Origin: Stutzerimonas decontaminans
GTDB taxonomy: Bacteria > Pseudomonadota > Gammaproteobacteria > Pseudomonadales > Pseudomonadaceae
Assembly (NCBI RefSeq): GCF_000661915.1
Contig: NZ_CP007509.1
Span: forward strand, 806,001 to 870,000
Length of the DNA: 64,000 nucleotides
Reading direction: 5' to 3'
Shown here piece by piece: positions 24,769 to 34,262 of this stretch. The notes beneath the pieces were generated by a model. That model worked only from the letters and a program-made list of their open reading frames with translations, ran no database searches and was not told the origin of the DNA. How positions within the stretch are numbered: position 1 is the stretch's first letter; every line of letters starts with the position of its first letter. A program made the position numbers and the translations under genes.

Positions 24769-26670
24769 TCAGCCGCGCATGAAGGACAGGTGGATGTCGC
24801 TGCCGTAGCGGCGGATGATCTCGCCCTTGGCCGCATGGAACGCGGCGACATCGCCGGCCTGTCCGATCCTGTCGAGTTTCCAGCGTGCCAGTTCCTCGGC
24901 GATCACGTCCATGAACAGCTCGGCGAGCAGCAAGCGGGCGGAATCGCGGAAGTTGCCGTGGCCGTCGACGTACAGCTGTACAGTGGGCGCGGCAGTGTTG
25001 ATCAGGATCTTGCGTTCTTCCGCGCTGTACACCGCACGATCCACGTCCTCGCCCAGATAGCGGAACTCGTAGCCGGTGAACATGGCTTCGCCGTGATCGC
25101 GCGATTTGCGCTGCTGCGCGGACGGGTGTTGCCCGTTTCGGTGGTGATGGGGATGCGCGGAGGCGTGTTCGGCGATGACGATTTCGCACCAGGCCAGGTA
25201 GTTGCCGGCGCGCACGACGATCTCACCGTGGTCGGCCGTCGACTGGCCGCTGAGCGTCCATTCCATGCAAGGCTTGTCGCGTACCGTCTGTAGCGGAATC
25301 GCCGCGGGTGGCGGATCGATGCTCAGCCCCTCGCTGAGCGTAGCGTCTACCTGCAGGATCGCGTCCGGTGGCAGTTGCTGCGGATCGAGCAGCAAGCGGA
25401 TGTGGAACGGGTGACCCGGCTGGCGGTAGTAGAACGGCGTACTGAAGCGCAGCGCGGCTGGCGAGCTGTCGGCGGACGAAAGGTTTGCCGTCGGCGTGCT
25501 GGCCGGCGCAAGGATGCCGAAGTCGTGGATGGCCGCCTGGTTCATGCGCTGCAACAGGTGCTCGATCATGTGCGCGGTGCGCCCGGAAGTGGTGGCGCGC
25601 TCCAGGTGCCTGAGCTTTTCCTGCTCGGCCATCACGAAGGGAGCGATCAGCTGACTGACGGCGTGGGCGAGCGCGGCCACCAAAGGTGTCTTCAGGTTCA
25701 GCCCGGCGCGCTCGTCGCTGATCACCGCCACGCCCTGGCCTAGCTGTTCGATCAATGCCGGGCAGCTCAGCGTGCCGAACAGGTATTCGGTGCCGACCTG
25801 GTTTTCGTGGTCGAACAGCTGGCAGTCCAGTACCGCGGTGCCCGACAGCACCAGCAGGCCGCTGGTGCGCTCGTCTCCGCGCGGCACCAGTTGCGCATCC
25901 AGCGCGCGCTTGAGCGTCAGGCTGAAGGGAAAGGTCTGCCCGTTGCAGTGGAACTCGCATGGCAGCTCGGGGCCGAGCAGCAGCAGCGATGGCGGCTCCT
26001 CGAAACGAATCCGCCCGCTGCGCTCGATCTCCACACCATCGCGCAGATGCGCCAGCTCGAGGTACCGGCGGTTCAGCACGTCGCGCAGGTAGATGTTGTT
26101 GGCCAGCGAGTCGACCAGTGCGCCGAACTGGGAAATGCTGACCTGGCTGCTTTCGATGACGATGGCCACGCGCGTGCCATTGCCGGCGATCCCGAGGCGT
26201 TCGCGGTCGCGCTCGGTCACCGCGCGGTCCTGGCCGCCGTCGTCGTAGAGGTAGCCTCCGTTTTCCGCACGGAACAGCTCGATCCGCGACAGCCGCCCTT
26301 CATGGATGGTTTCCAGCCAACCGTAGCCGAGGCCGAAGATCGCCTGTTTCAGGCCGCGGCCGAAATAGCCGCGCCCGCCACCAGTGCCCTTCGCCAGCGG
26401 GCTGTGCGCGCCGCCATAGCTGAGAATGAAGCAGGCGGTGGCAAACGGCATGCCCTGGGCCTGGTCGGTGACGGCCAGCAGAGCGCCGCGCCTGTGACGC
26501 TCGTACTGCACGAGGATCTGCCCGGAAACTGCCACACCCTCCGCCTCCAGTCGGGCGTAGCTGTCGTCGCTGTTGGTGATCAGCTCGACCAGCGCCTTCT
26601 CGATCGAGGCGAAGCGCCGGGAGTCGATGTCGATGACGCGTTGATCCACCGGAATTGCGTTGACGGCCAT
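24769..26670 (-). CDS. Uncharacterised GHKL-type ATPase
   Basis: A 633-residue cytoplasmic protein. Its N-terminal domain has the Bergerat fold motifs: N-box ALVELITNSDDS (Glu29, Asn33), G1 DQAQGMP (Asp69) and G2/lid GTGGGRGYFGRGLKQAIFG (96-113), as in Hsp90, MutL and MORC-like ATPases. The middle (about 200-480) is unfamiliar. A His-rich stretch HPHHHRNGQHP separates a C-terminal domain of about 100 residues (GYEFRYLGEDVDRAVYSAEER onward). There is no kinase phosphoacceptor, membrane helix or obvious partner gene. The start at ATG 26670 follows GAGGCAACC; the frame is open to 26730. I cannot assign a function. Confidence 0.8.
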   Translation of the reverse strand: MAVNAIPVDQRVIDIDSRRFASIEKALVELITNSDDSYARLEAEGVAVSGQILVQYERHRRGALLAVTDQAQGMPFATACFILSYGGAHSPLAKGTGGGRGYFGRGLKQAIFGLGYGWLETIHEGRLSRIELFRAENGGYLYDDGGQDRAVTERDRERLGIAGNGTRVAIVIESSQVSISQFGALVDSLANNIYLRDVLNRRYLELAHLRDGVEIERSGRIRFEEPPSLLLLGPELPCEFHCNGQTFPFSLTLKRALDAQLVPRGDERTSGLLVLSGTAVLDCQLFDHENQVGTEYLFGTLSCPALIEQLGQGVAVISDERAGLNLKTPLVAALAHAVSQLIAPFVMAEQEKLRHLERATTSGRTAHMIEHLLQRMNQAAIHDFGILAPASTPTANLSSADSSPAALRFSTPFYYRQPGHPFHIRLLLDPQQLPPDAILQVDATLSEGLSIDPPPAAIPLQTVRDKPCMEWTLSGQSTADHGEIVVRAGNYLAWCEIVIAEHASAHPHHHRNGQHPSAQQRKSRDHGEAMFTGYEFRYLGEDVDRAVYSAEERKILINTAAPTVQLYVDGHGNFRDSARLLLAELFMDVIAEELARWKLDRIGQAGDVAAFHAAKGEIIRRYGSDIHLSFMRG

Positions 26671-26766
26671 CGGGTTGCCTCGCGTGTGTGCGGTGCGCCG
26701 ATGGGGGTGCAATGGCGCGCTCGATACCACTGAAGCTAGCAGCGCAATGCCGGCAAGGCGAGGTGG

Positions 26767-27999
26767 CTAGTGGTCGCGCAGCCAGCGCAGCATGCCTTCG
26801 GCAGCCGCTCGGCCGCTGGCGAAACAGGCGGTCAGCAGATAGCCGCCGGTGGGGGCTTCCCAGTCGAGCATCTCGCCGGCGCAGAACACGCCGGGCAGCT
26901 GGCGCAGCATGAGGTTGTCATCCAGCACTTCGAATGGCACGCCGCCGGCGCTGCTGATGGCCTCGTCCAGCGGGCGCGGGCGCAGCAGGCGGATGGGCAG
27001 CGCCTTGATCGCCGCCGCCAGGGCCTGCGGCTGCTGAAAGGTCGCGGCATCGGTCAGCTCGCGCAACAGTGCCGCCTTGACGCCATCGAGCTTCAGTTGG
27101 CGGTGCAGGTGCTTGGCCATCGACTGCGAACCCCGCGGTTTGGCCAGCGCATCAGCGATCTGCGCCTGGCTGCGATCCGGGAGCAGGTCGAGCAGCACTG
27201 TGGCGGCACCGTCGCGATTGATCGTCTCGCGGATCGGCGACGAGAGCGCATAGACCAGGCTGCCCTCGATGCCGCTGGCGGTGAGCACGAACTCGCCCCT
27301 GCGCGGCGCAGCGCCCGGCAGCGCGAGGCTGACCGTCTTCAGCGGCGCTCCGGCGAATTTCTCGATGAGGTGGGCGCTCCAGCCTGCTACCTCGAAGCCA
27401 CAGTTGGCCGGCTGCAGCGGTGCGATGGTGATTCCGCGGTTTTGCAGCAACGGCACCCAGGCGCCATCCGAGCCCAGTCGCGCCCAGCTGCCGCCGCCGA
27501 GGGCGAGCAGGGTGGCGTGTGCCTCGACTCGGGTTTCGCCTTCCGGGCCGGCGATACGCAGCGCGCCGTGCTCATCCCAGCCCAGCCAACGCTGGCGGGT
27601 GTGCAGCTGCACGCCGCTTTCGCGCAGACGCTTGAGCCAGGCGCGCAGCAGCGGCGCGGCCTTCATGTCGGTCGGGAAAACCCGGCCGGAGCTGCCGACG
27701 AAGGTGTCGATACCCAGCCCGTGAATCCATTCGCGTAGCGCGCCCGGGGTGAAGGCGTCCAGCCGCGGGCGCAGCTCGCCGGCGCGTGCTCCGTAGCGGT
27801 TGACGAAGGCGGGGTAGTCCTCGGCATGGGTGATGTTCATGCCACCGACCCCAGCGAGGAGGAACTTGCGACCCAGCGAAGGCATGGCGTCGTACAGATC
27901 GACGGCGACCCCGGCCTGGCCGAGCACTTCGGCGGCCATCAGCCCGGCGGGGCCGCCGCCGATGATGGCGACACGATAGGAAGGGGCGGGCGGGGTCAT
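26767..27999 (-). CDS. HI0933/BaiN-family flavoprotein (TIGR03862-like)
   Basis: A 410-residue FAD-dependent oxidoreductase. The N-terminal dinucleotide motif VAIIGGGPAGLMAAEVLGQAG is followed by LGRKFLLAGVGGMNITH, the signature of the HI0933 family, and the C-terminal PGVFCAGEMLDWEAPTGGYLLTACFASGRAA closes the FAD site. The physiological substrate is unknown. It lies 97 bases downstream of the GHKL ATPase start on the same strand. Confidence 0.88.
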   Translation of the reverse strand: MTPPAPSYRVAIIGGGPAGLMAAEVLGQAGVAVDLYDAMPSLGRKFLLAGVGGMNITHAEDYPAFVNRYGARAGELRPRLDAFTPGALREWIHGLGIDTFVGSSGRVFPTDMKAAPLLRAWLKRLRESGVQLHTRQRWLGWDEHGALRIAGPEGETRVEAHATLLALGGGSWARLGSDGAWVPLLQNRGITIAPLQPANCGFEVAGWSAHLIEKFAGAPLKTVSLALPGAAPRRGEFVLTASGIEGSLVYALSSPIRETINRDGAATVLLDLLPDRSQAQIADALAKPRGSQSMAKHLHRQLKLDGVKAALLRELTDAATFQQPQALAAAIKALPIRLLRPRPLDEAISSAGGVPFEVLDDNLMLRQLPGVFCAGEMLDWEAPTGGYLLTACFASGRAAAEGMLRWLRDH

Positions 28000-28052
28000 G
28001 GCGGTAGCCTGGCGAACATCACGGGGCGGGCATTGTAGCCGCTGCCGGATGC

Positions 28053-28973
28053 TCAGCCGAGTCCGTGGCGCTGCCAGGCCGCGGCGGCACTGACGTGCAA
28101 GGTGGCGTGGCGGCGGGCGAGCAGGGCGCGGTCCTTGTCGTAGCCACCGCCGATCAGGCCGACTACCGGAATGTCGCGGCCGAGGCAGTGATCGAGCACA
28201 GCGCGGTCGCGTGCGGCGAGTCCTGCGTCGGTCAGCGAGAGCAGGCCCAGGGCGTCGTCGCGGTGTACGTCGACGCCGGCGTCATAGAGCACCAGGTCAG
28301 GCTGATAGATCGGCAGCAGGTAGTTCAGGGTGTCATGAACCACCTTGAGGTAGGCGTCATCACCCATGCCGGGCGGCAGTGGAATGTCCCAGTCGCTGTG
28401 GGCCTTACGGGTGGGGAAGTTCTTCTCGCAGTGCAGCGAGACGGTGACGGCATCCGCCACGTTCTCCAGGATGCGCGCGGTGCCGTCGCCCTGATGCACA
28501 TCGCAATCGAAGATCAGCACGCGGCCGACGCGTCCGCTTTCCAGCAGATACAACGCGATCACTGCCAGATCGTTGAAGATGCAGAAACCGGAGGCGTGGT
28601 CGCGGTGGGCATGGTGGGTGCCACCCGCCAGATGACAGGCCAGGCCATGCTGCAACGCCTGTTCGGCCGCCAGCAGCGAACCGCCCACCGCGCGCACCGT
28701 ACGCCGGGCGAGCTCCTGGCTCCAGGGCAGGCCGAGGCGGCGCAGCTCGTCGCGGCCCATCTCGCCGCTGCAGTAGCGCGCGACGTAGTCAGGGTCGTGT
28801 GCCAGCGCCAGAATGTCGTGGCTGCACAGTTCGGGGCGCAATAGCGCGGCGTCTGTGGTCAAACCCAGGGCGACCAGATGGTCGCGCAGCAGACGAAACT
28901 TCTCCATGGGGAAGCGATGGCCCGGTGGCAGCGGCGGGCTGTAATCATCGTGGAAGACCAGGGGAAGCGACAT
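28053..28973 (-). CDS. Histone-deacetylase-family metal-dependent deacetylase
   Basis: A 306-residue protein of the HDAC/AcuC/acetylpolyamine amidohydrolase superfamily. HLAGGTHHAHRDHASGFCIFNDLAV contains the active-site His pair, IFDCDVHQGDGTA the zinc-binding Asp and His, YDAGVDVHRDD the third ligand region and GLIGGGYDKD the terminal loop. In bacteria these act on acetylated small molecules or proteins; the substrate here is unknown. Confidence 0.9.
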   Translation of the reverse strand: MSLPLVFHDDYSPPLPPGHRFPMEKFRLLRDHLVALGLTTDAALLRPELCSHDILALAHDPDYVARYCSGEMGRDELRRLGLPWSQELARRTVRAVGGSLLAAEQALQHGLACHLAGGTHHAHRDHASGFCIFNDLAVIALYLLESGRVGRVLIFDCDVHQGDGTARILENVADAVTVSLHCEKNFPTRKAHSDWDIPLPPGMGDDAYLKVVHDTLNYLLPIYQPDLVLYDAGVDVHRDDALGLLSLTDAGLAARDRAVLDHCLGRDIPVVGLIGGGYDKDRALLARRHATLHVSAAAAWQRHGLG

Positions 28974-29044
28974 GAACCACGCGTGTTCGATGGATGTGCG
29001 CCGCAGTATGCAGGCTGGCCGTCGGAGCGCTCAAGGGAGCAAGG

Positions 29045-29599
29045 ATGGTCGAACGAATCGCACTCGAGACGCCGCGGCTCAGGCTGCGCCACTGGCATGA
29101 CGACGATCTCGAGTCGTTGGCGCGGCTATGTGCCGACCCGGAGGTGATGCGCTACTACCCGGCGCTGATGTCCCGTGACGACTGTGCGGCGCTGATGGTG
29201 CGCAGCCGATTGCACTTTGTCCGGCATGGTGTCGGCCTGTGGGCGCTGGAGCGCAAGGACAGCGACGCCTTCATCGGTTATTGCGGCCTCGCTTCGTGCG
29301 CTTTGCCTATGCCGTCACCTACGGTCGAACTGCTCTGGGCTGTGACCTGCGATCAGTGGGGGCAGGGGCTGGTCCACGAGGCTGCCAATGCCGTGCTGCA
29401 GTGTGCCTTCGATACGCTGGGTCTGGACGAGGTGGTGGCCTGCGCCGCGCAGCTCAACGAGCCGGCCAGGCAGCTACTGGAGGGGCTTGGCATGCGCCCG
29501 GAGCAGGCCACTGCGTTCGGCCATCCGGACCTCGTGCCCGAACACCCGCTGCATCCGCAGTTGCTGTACCGGCTACAGCGAGACGATTGGCGACAATAA
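29045..29599 (+). CDS. GNAT family N-acetyltransferase (RimJ/RimL-like)
   Basis: A 184-residue acetyltransferase. RLRLRHWHDDDLESLARLCADPEVMRYYP is the RimJ-type N-terminus, VELLWAVTCDQWGQGLVHEAANAVLQCAF is the acetyl-CoA-binding region, and NEPARQLLEGLGMR the C-terminal helix. It starts at ATG 29045 with GGAGCAAGG. The substrate is unknown. A 75-base gap separates it from tesB on the same strand. Confidence 0.9.
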   Translation: MVERIALETPRLRLRHWHDDDLESLARLCADPEVMRYYPALMSRDDCAALMVRSRLHFVRHGVGLWALERKDSDAFIGYCGLASCALPMPSPTVELLWAVTCDQWGQGLVHEAANAVLQCAFDTLGLDEVVACAAQLNEPARQLLEGLGMRPEQATAFGHPDLVPEHPLHPQLLYRLQRDDWRQ

Positions 29600-29673
29600 C
29601 CACTGTTACTGGAGCGATTTTGGCGAAATCCGTAACATGGCGCGCCTGCATGCCCCCTATGAAGGAAGCCGAA

Positions 29674-30543
29674 ATGACTCAGATACTCGACGGCCTGGTC
29701 AACCTGCTGACCCTGGAACGCATCGAGGAGAACCTCTTCCGCGGCGCCAGCCAGGATCTCGGCTTTCCCCAGCTGTTCGGCGGCCAGGTACTCGGCCAGG
29801 TGATTTCCGCGGCGAGCCAGACGGTGACGCCGGAGCGCCATGTGCATTCGCTGCATGGCTACTTCCTGCGCCCGGGCGACTCGCACCAGCCGGTGGTGTA
29901 CGACGTCGATCGCGTGCGCGATGGCGGCAGCTTCACCACGCGCCGGGTCAGCGCGATCCAGAAGGGGCAGACCATCTTTACCGGTATCGCCTCCTTCCAG
30001 GCCGAGGAGAGTGGCTACGAGCATCAGTTGCCGATGCCGGACGTGGTCGGGCCGGACGACCTGCCCAACGAATGGGAGCTGCTGCACAAGCTGTCGCCGA
30101 TGGTGCCGGAGCGGGTGATGGAAAAGCTGCGCCGGCCCAAGCCCATCGAGATTCGTCCGGTCACTCTGATCGATCCGGCCAACCCGCAGCCGATCGAACC
30201 GGTACGCCACCTGTGGTTCCGCGCCGACGGCTCGCTGCCCGACAGCCCGGCGCTGCACAAATATTTGCTGGCCTACGCCTCGGACTTCAGTTTTATCGGT
30301 ACCGCGCTGCAGCCCCACGGCGTCAGCTCGTGGAGCAAGTTCATCCAGCTCGCCAGCCTCGATCACGCTATCTGGTTCCACCGCGAGGTGAAGATGGACG
30401 ACTGGCTGCTGTACTCCATCGACAGCCCCTGGGCCGGCAATGCGCGCGGTTTTGCCCGCGGCAGCATCTTCAATCGCCAGGGGCAGCTGGTTGCCTCGGT
30501 GGCGCAGGAAGGGCTGATCCGGGTGTGCGAGGACTGGATGTGA
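29674..30543 (+). CDS. tesB: Acyl-CoA thioesterase II
   Basis: A 289-residue double-hotdog thioesterase hydrolysing medium- and long-chain acyl-CoA. FPQLFGGQVLGQVISAASQTV and VHSLHGYFLRPGD are the first hotdog, FTTRRVSAIQKGQTIFTGIASF follows, and SLDHAIWFHREVKMDDWLLYSIDSPWAGNARGFARG carries the active-site Asp of the second. ATG 29674 with AAGGAAG was chosen. It overlaps the following HAD gene by four bases. Confidence 0.95.
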   Translation: MTQILDGLVNLLTLERIEENLFRGASQDLGFPQLFGGQVLGQVISAASQTVTPERHVHSLHGYFLRPGDSHQPVVYDVDRVRDGGSFTTRRVSAIQKGQTIFTGIASFQAEESGYEHQLPMPDVVGPDDLPNEWELLHKLSPMVPERVMEKLRRPKPIEIRPVTLIDPANPQPIEPVRHLWFRADGSLPDSPALHKYLLAYASDFSFIGTALQPHGVSSWSKFIQLASLDHAIWFHREVKMDDWLLYSIDSPWAGNARGFARGSIFNRQGQLVASVAQEGLIRVCEDWM

Positions 30544-31136
30544 AGATCGCTGAGGTCCGTCACTGGGTATTTGACATGGACGGCACCCTAACCATCGCCG
30601 TACACGATTTCGCTGCCATCCGCCGCGCGCTGGAGATTCCCGAGGAAGACGACATCCTGCATCACCTGGCGGCATTGCCGGCGGACCAGGCTGCGGCCAA
30701 GCACGCCTGGCTGCTCGAACACGAGCGTGAACTGGCCTATGCGGCGCGTCCGGCAGAAGGCGCGCGCGAGCTGTTGCATGCCTTGCGCGAGCGCGGCTGC
30801 CGGCTCGGCGTGCTGACCCGCAATGCCCACGAGTTGGCCAGGGTGACCCTGGAAGCAGTCGGCATGGGCGACTGCTTTCTGCCTGAAGACATCCTCGGCC
30901 GCGACGAAGCGCCGCCCAAGCCGCACCCGGGCGGGCTGCTGCATTTGGCCGCACGTTGGGGCGTGGCGCCTTCGGCGATGCTGATGGTCGGCGACTACCG
31001 CTTCGACCTGGAATGCGCCCGGGCGGCTGGCGCGCGTGGCGTGCTGGTGAATGTGCCGCACAACGAATGGCCGGAGCTGGCCGATCTCTATGCCCCGGAT
31101 TGCCGGGTGCTGCACGGCATGCTGGCCTCGGCTTGA
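30540..31136 (+). CDS. HAD-family hydrolase
   Basis: A 198-residue phosphatase-like protein beginning with GTG at 30540, inside the ATGTGA overlap with tesB. Motif I is FDMDGTLT, motif II LTRNA, motif III PPKPHP, motif IV GDYRFDLECARAAGARGVLV. This is the phosphoglycolate phosphatase-like subfamily with an alpha-helical cap (about residues 20-80). Translation is probably coupled to tesB; substrate unknown. Confidence 0.9.
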   Translation: MKIAEVRHWVFDMDGTLTIAVHDFAAIRRALEIPEEDDILHHLAALPADQAAAKHAWLLEHERELAYAARPAEGARELLHALRERGCRLGVLTRNAHELARVTLEAVGMGDCFLPEDILGRDEAPPKPHPGGLLHLAARWGVAPSAMLMVGDYRFDLECARAAGARGVLVNVPHNEWPELADLYAPDCRVLHGMLASA

Positions 31137-31208
31137 AGGCGGGTTAGGCGCAAGTGGGACACTGCAGCGCTGCAGCGATTCGCAGCCAGCGTTTGCGTGT
31201 CCCGTTAC

Positions 31209-32066
31209 CTACAGCCGCGCCGCCTTGAACGTGTCGCAGCGTGTCGGGTCGCCATGCTCGAAGCCGTCGCGGAACCAGCGTACCCGCTGCGCCGAAGTGC
31301 CGTGGGTGAAGGCGTCTGGCACCACGTGGCCCTGGCTGCGTTTCTGCAGATTGTCGTCACCAATGGCGTTGGCAGCGTTCAGCGCCTCTTCCAGGTCGCC
31401 TTCCTCCAGCCAATCGTGGCGTTGCTGCGCGTGATAGGCCCAGACCCCGGCAAAGCAATCGGCCTGCAGTTCCTGGCGCACCAGCAGGCCGTTGTCGCCT
31501 TCCATCTTCGCGCCGCGCTGGCGGGCGCCCTGCATCTGCTGGGAAACGCCGAGCAGGGTCTGCACGTGATGGCCGACTTCATGGGCGATCACGTACGCCT
31601 GGGCGAAGTCACCGGCGGCTGAGAAGCGCTGGGCCATTTCGTCGAAGAACTGCAGGTCGAGATAGACCTGCTGGTCGCCCGGACAGTAGAACGGGCCCAC
31701 CGCCGAACTGGCGAAGCCGCAGGCCGAATTAACCCCTCCGCGAAACAGCACCAGTGTCGGGTCGCGATACTGCGCGCCGTGTTGCTGGAACAGGGCACGC
31801 CAGGTGTCTTCGGTGTCGCCGAGGATGGCCCGGACGAATTCGGTCTGTGGATCATCGCCGGCCGGACGCTGGCTTTGCTGGGTAACCGCAGGCCCGCTCT
31901 GGTTGGCCAACTGACCGAGAATCTGTAGCGGGTCCTGGCCGGAGAGCAGGCCGATGATCACCACGATGGCGATGCCGCCGAGGCCCAGGCCGCCGCCGAG
32001 GCGCATGCCGCTGCGGCCTCGGGCGTCCACTACGTTGTCGCTGCGTCGGGCTCGATTCCAGCGCAT
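31209..32066 (-). CDS. ypfJ: YpfJ-type putative neutral zinc metallopeptidase
   Basis: A 285-residue protein with an N-terminal membrane anchor (about residues 21-41, after a short basic segment) and the zinc site HEVGHHVQTLLG. FYCPGDQQVYLDLQFFDE precedes it and QADCFAGVWAYH provides the third ligand region; the end CDTF is usual for the family. ATG 32066 follows AGGGGCAA. Physiological role unknown. Confidence 0.92.
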   Translation of the reverse strand: MRWNRARRSDNVVDARGRSGMRLGGGLGLGGIAIVVIIGLLSGQDPLQILGQLANQSGPAVTQQSQRPAGDDPQTEFVRAILGDTEDTWRALFQQHGAQYRDPTLVLFRGGVNSACGFASSAVGPFYCPGDQQVYLDLQFFDEMAQRFSAAGDFAQAYVIAHEVGHHVQTLLGVSQQMQGARQRGAKMEGDNGLLVRQELQADCFAGVWAYHAQQRHDWLEEGDLEEALNAANAIGDDNLQKRSQGHVVPDAFTHGTSAQRVRWFRDGFEHGDPTRCDTFKAARL

Positions 32067-32195
32067 GAGTTGCCCCTCTAACGGTTTTGCGGTAGATCGC
32101 AGCCGCATCGAAGCGGCCGCTGCTTTCCACTCAGACCCGTTCGGCGCGAAAAAGCTGCAGGTGCAACTGCGGGCCTTGGCGATGGGGCGGATTGA

Positions 32196-32630
32196 TCAGT
32201 TGCCCGGGTACTCGGAGAGCACGCTTTCCTTGCCCTGCTTGCTGACGCCGATGACCTTGAAGGCGTCCTTGCGTTCGCCCATTTCCATACCCGGTGAGCC
32301 GACCGGCATGCCCGGCACCGCGGCGCCGATCAGATCCGGCTGCGCACGCAGCTTGAGGATGTCGGCGGCCGGTACGTGGCCTTCGACGAACTTGCCGTCG
32401 ATCACGCCGGTGTGACAGGAGCCGAGGCGGTGCGGGACGTTATGTTCCATTTTCACCGAGGTCATGTCGTTGACCACATGGTCGGTGACGGCAAAGCCGT
32501 TGTCTTCCAGGTGGTCGATCCAGGCTTCGCAGCAGCCGCAGTTGGGATCGCGGTAGACATCGATGGCTATGGGCTCGGCCGCCTGGGCAAAGCCGGCGAG
32601 CAGGACGGGTAGGAGAAGAAGGCGGCGCAT
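32196..32630 (-). CDS. DUF411 metal-binding periplasmic protein
   Basis: A 144-residue protein with a signal peptide (1-18, ending AQA). The mature chain starts with VYRDPNCGCCEAWIDHLEDNGF, a CxCC metal motif, then VKMEHNVPHRLGSCHTGVIDGKFVEGHVPA. DUF411 proteins are small periplasmic metal-binding proteins often found near copper-handling genes; no copper genes are adjacent here. The start was set at ATG 32630, at the signal peptide. Confidence 0.88.
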   Translation of the reverse strand: MRRLLLLPVLLAGFAQAAEPIAIDVYRDPNCGCCEAWIDHLEDNGFAVTDHVVNDMTSVKMEHNVPHRLGSCHTGVIDGKFVEGHVPAADILKLRAQPDLIGAAVPGMPVGSPGMEMGERKDAFKVIGVSKQGKESVLSEYPGN

Positions 32631-32747
32631 AGGATTACTCCGGCAGGCGAGGAGGGAAGCATAGCGCTCGACCGGCAGCCGCCCCGGAATTCCTGCGTAC
32701 CGCATGTTTCAGAGTGTGCAGGTTCCGACGGTCGGCGCCGGCTGGCA

Positions 32748-33491
32748 TCAGCCGGCTTTGCGGAGTTCGGCGCGGCTATCCGAACGCATCGAACGGTAGC
32801 TCTGATCGGCCGAGTCGTGCAAAAAGGCTGCAAGCTTGCGCTGATCGAGTATATCGATACGCCGGCTCTGCATGCTGATCAGCCCGGCATCGGACAGACG
32901 ATGCAGGATGCGCGAAAGCGTCTCCGGTTGAATGCCCAGTTTGGATGCGATCAGCCGCTTGGGTATGTCCAGCTCGACCACGCCGCTGGTGCCCTTCTGC
33001 CGAAGCATGAGGAAGCGCGCAACGCGATGGTTAGCGCTGGACGTAGCCAGGTTGTCGATGTCTTCCAGGCGCTGGTTGAGCCGCTCGCTCAGCCGGGTGA
33101 GCAACGCCGGTGCCAGTTGCGGGTAGCGCTTCAGCAAGTTGCGGTAGCTGGCGTTGTGTATCTGGATTACCAGCGAATCGCGCAGTGCCGTGGCGGTCAG
33201 CAGATGGCTCGGCCGCTTGTCGTACAGCAGCGTCTCGCCCAGTGCGCCGCCAGGACGCACGATGCCGAGGACATGCTCGTTGCCGTCGCTGCTATGGCGG
33301 TGCAATTTGAGCTGGCCATGCACGAGGATGAAGAAGTTCTGGGCGCTGTCGCCTTGGTAATAAAGGGTCTGACCGGCTTGCAGACGTCTGCTGCAGGTTG
33401 CCTGTTCAAGTTCGTCGAGTGCCGATTCCGGCAGCCCTTTGAAAAGAGGATGGTTGCAAAGCACGGCCAGGTGTGTGGACAGTTTGGACAT
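32748..33491 (-). CDS. CRP/FNR-family regulator, DNR type
   Basis: A 247-residue regulator. The first 120 residues are a cyclic-nucleotide-binding-like sensor, then a dimerisation helix (about 125-150) and a winged helix-turn-helix with PKRLIASKLGIQPETLSRILHRL; ETLSR in the recognition helix predicts FNR-box (TTGAT-N4-ATCAA) binding. There is no N-terminal cysteine cluster, so no FNR/ANR 4Fe-4S sensor; DNR/NNR proteins of this kind sense nitric oxide through heme. P. stutzeri has several (DnrD, DnrE, DnrS); which one this is cannot be settled from sequence alone. GGAGGTAAC precedes its ATG. Confidence 0.88.
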   Translation of the reverse strand: MSKLSTHLAVLCNHPLFKGLPESALDELEQATCSRRLQAGQTLYYQGDSAQNFFILVHGQLKLHRHSSDGNEHVLGIVRPGGALGETLLYDKRPSHLLTATALRDSLVIQIHNASYRNLLKRYPQLAPALLTRLSERLNQRLEDIDNLATSSANHRVARFLMLRQKGTSGVVELDIPKRLIASKLGIQPETLSRILHRLSDAGLISMQSRRIDILDQRKLAAFLHDSADQSYRSMRSDSRAELRKAG

Positions 33492-33719
33492 GATCAGTTA
33501 CCTCCGGCGTCGGATGCTAGTAAGTGGCCGGTAGGTGGTCGATTCTGCCGATGAGGTACTACTTTCGTAGAGATGGGAGGGGCTGCGAACAAGCTGGTCG
33601 TTGGGCGAGGCCGAGTGCATCGCTGGGGCGCCACTACGGCCGTATTCGAGCGAACCAAGTGCATTTGAAACAGTCTCTGACCTACCGGGATACCGAGTCG
33701 CACATCAGGAGAGTTTTCG

Positions 33720-34259
33720 ATGCGTTTTGCCCGTTTGGTTCTGCTTGCGCAGGCGCTGGTGATGGCCAGCCTGAGCCTTGCTTACTGGCTCCGCCCCTAC
33801 GAGATGGCCAATCTGAACGGCATGCTGCTGATGGAGAGCGCCTCGGTCAGTCATATGCGCGTCTACTACGGCGGGCTGCAGCTGGGCCTAGCGCTGTTTC
33901 TGCTCTGGGCAGCGCGGGCGCCGGAGCGAGCGCGACCCGCGTTGATGATGTTGATGATCACCATGACCGCGCTGGTTCTGGGCAGGCTGGTGTCGTTGTG
34001 GCTGGATGGCGGCGCGCTGGTCGGCTTCGACCTGGCTTCGCTGATCTACCGGATCTTCGCTGCCGCGCTGGCGGGTGTCGCCTGGCACCTCGTTCGCGAG
34101 CGTCCGGAACCTGAACCCGAGCGCATCGAGCCTGCCACGCGCCGACATGTCAGCGAAGCACCGAAACCTTTCCAGCTCGGCGAAGTGCCGCCGACACTCG
34201 CACCAACACCGGCCGAACCGGCAGCCCAACCCTTTCGTCGTGGCGATCCGTCCGAGTAG
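33720..34259 (+). CDS. DUF4345-like membrane protein
   Basis: A 179-residue protein with four likely membrane helices in the first 130 residues (starting RLVLLAQALVMASLSLAYWL, with HMRVYYGGLQLGLALFLLWA in the middle). The tail of about 50 residues is Pro/Glu-rich and soluble. This is the look of DUF4345 proteins, of unknown function. It is transcribed from between the two DNR-type genes and converges on the second. Confidence 0.7.
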   Translation: MRFARLVLLAQALVMASLSLAYWLRPYEMANLNGMLLMESASVSHMRVYYGGLQLGLALFLLWAARAPERARPALMMLMITMTALVLGRLVSLWLDGGALVGFDLASLIYRIFAAALAGVAWHLVRERPEPEPERIEPATRRHVSEAPKPFQLGEVPPTLAPTPAEPAAQPFRRGDPSE

Positions 34260-34262
34260 GGC

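Noticed and set aside
33484..33500. TACCTCC on the plus strand before a DNR-type gene, looking like a NarL heptamer
   Set aside because: On the minus strand it is GGAGGTAAC, the ribosome binding site of the gene starting at 33491.
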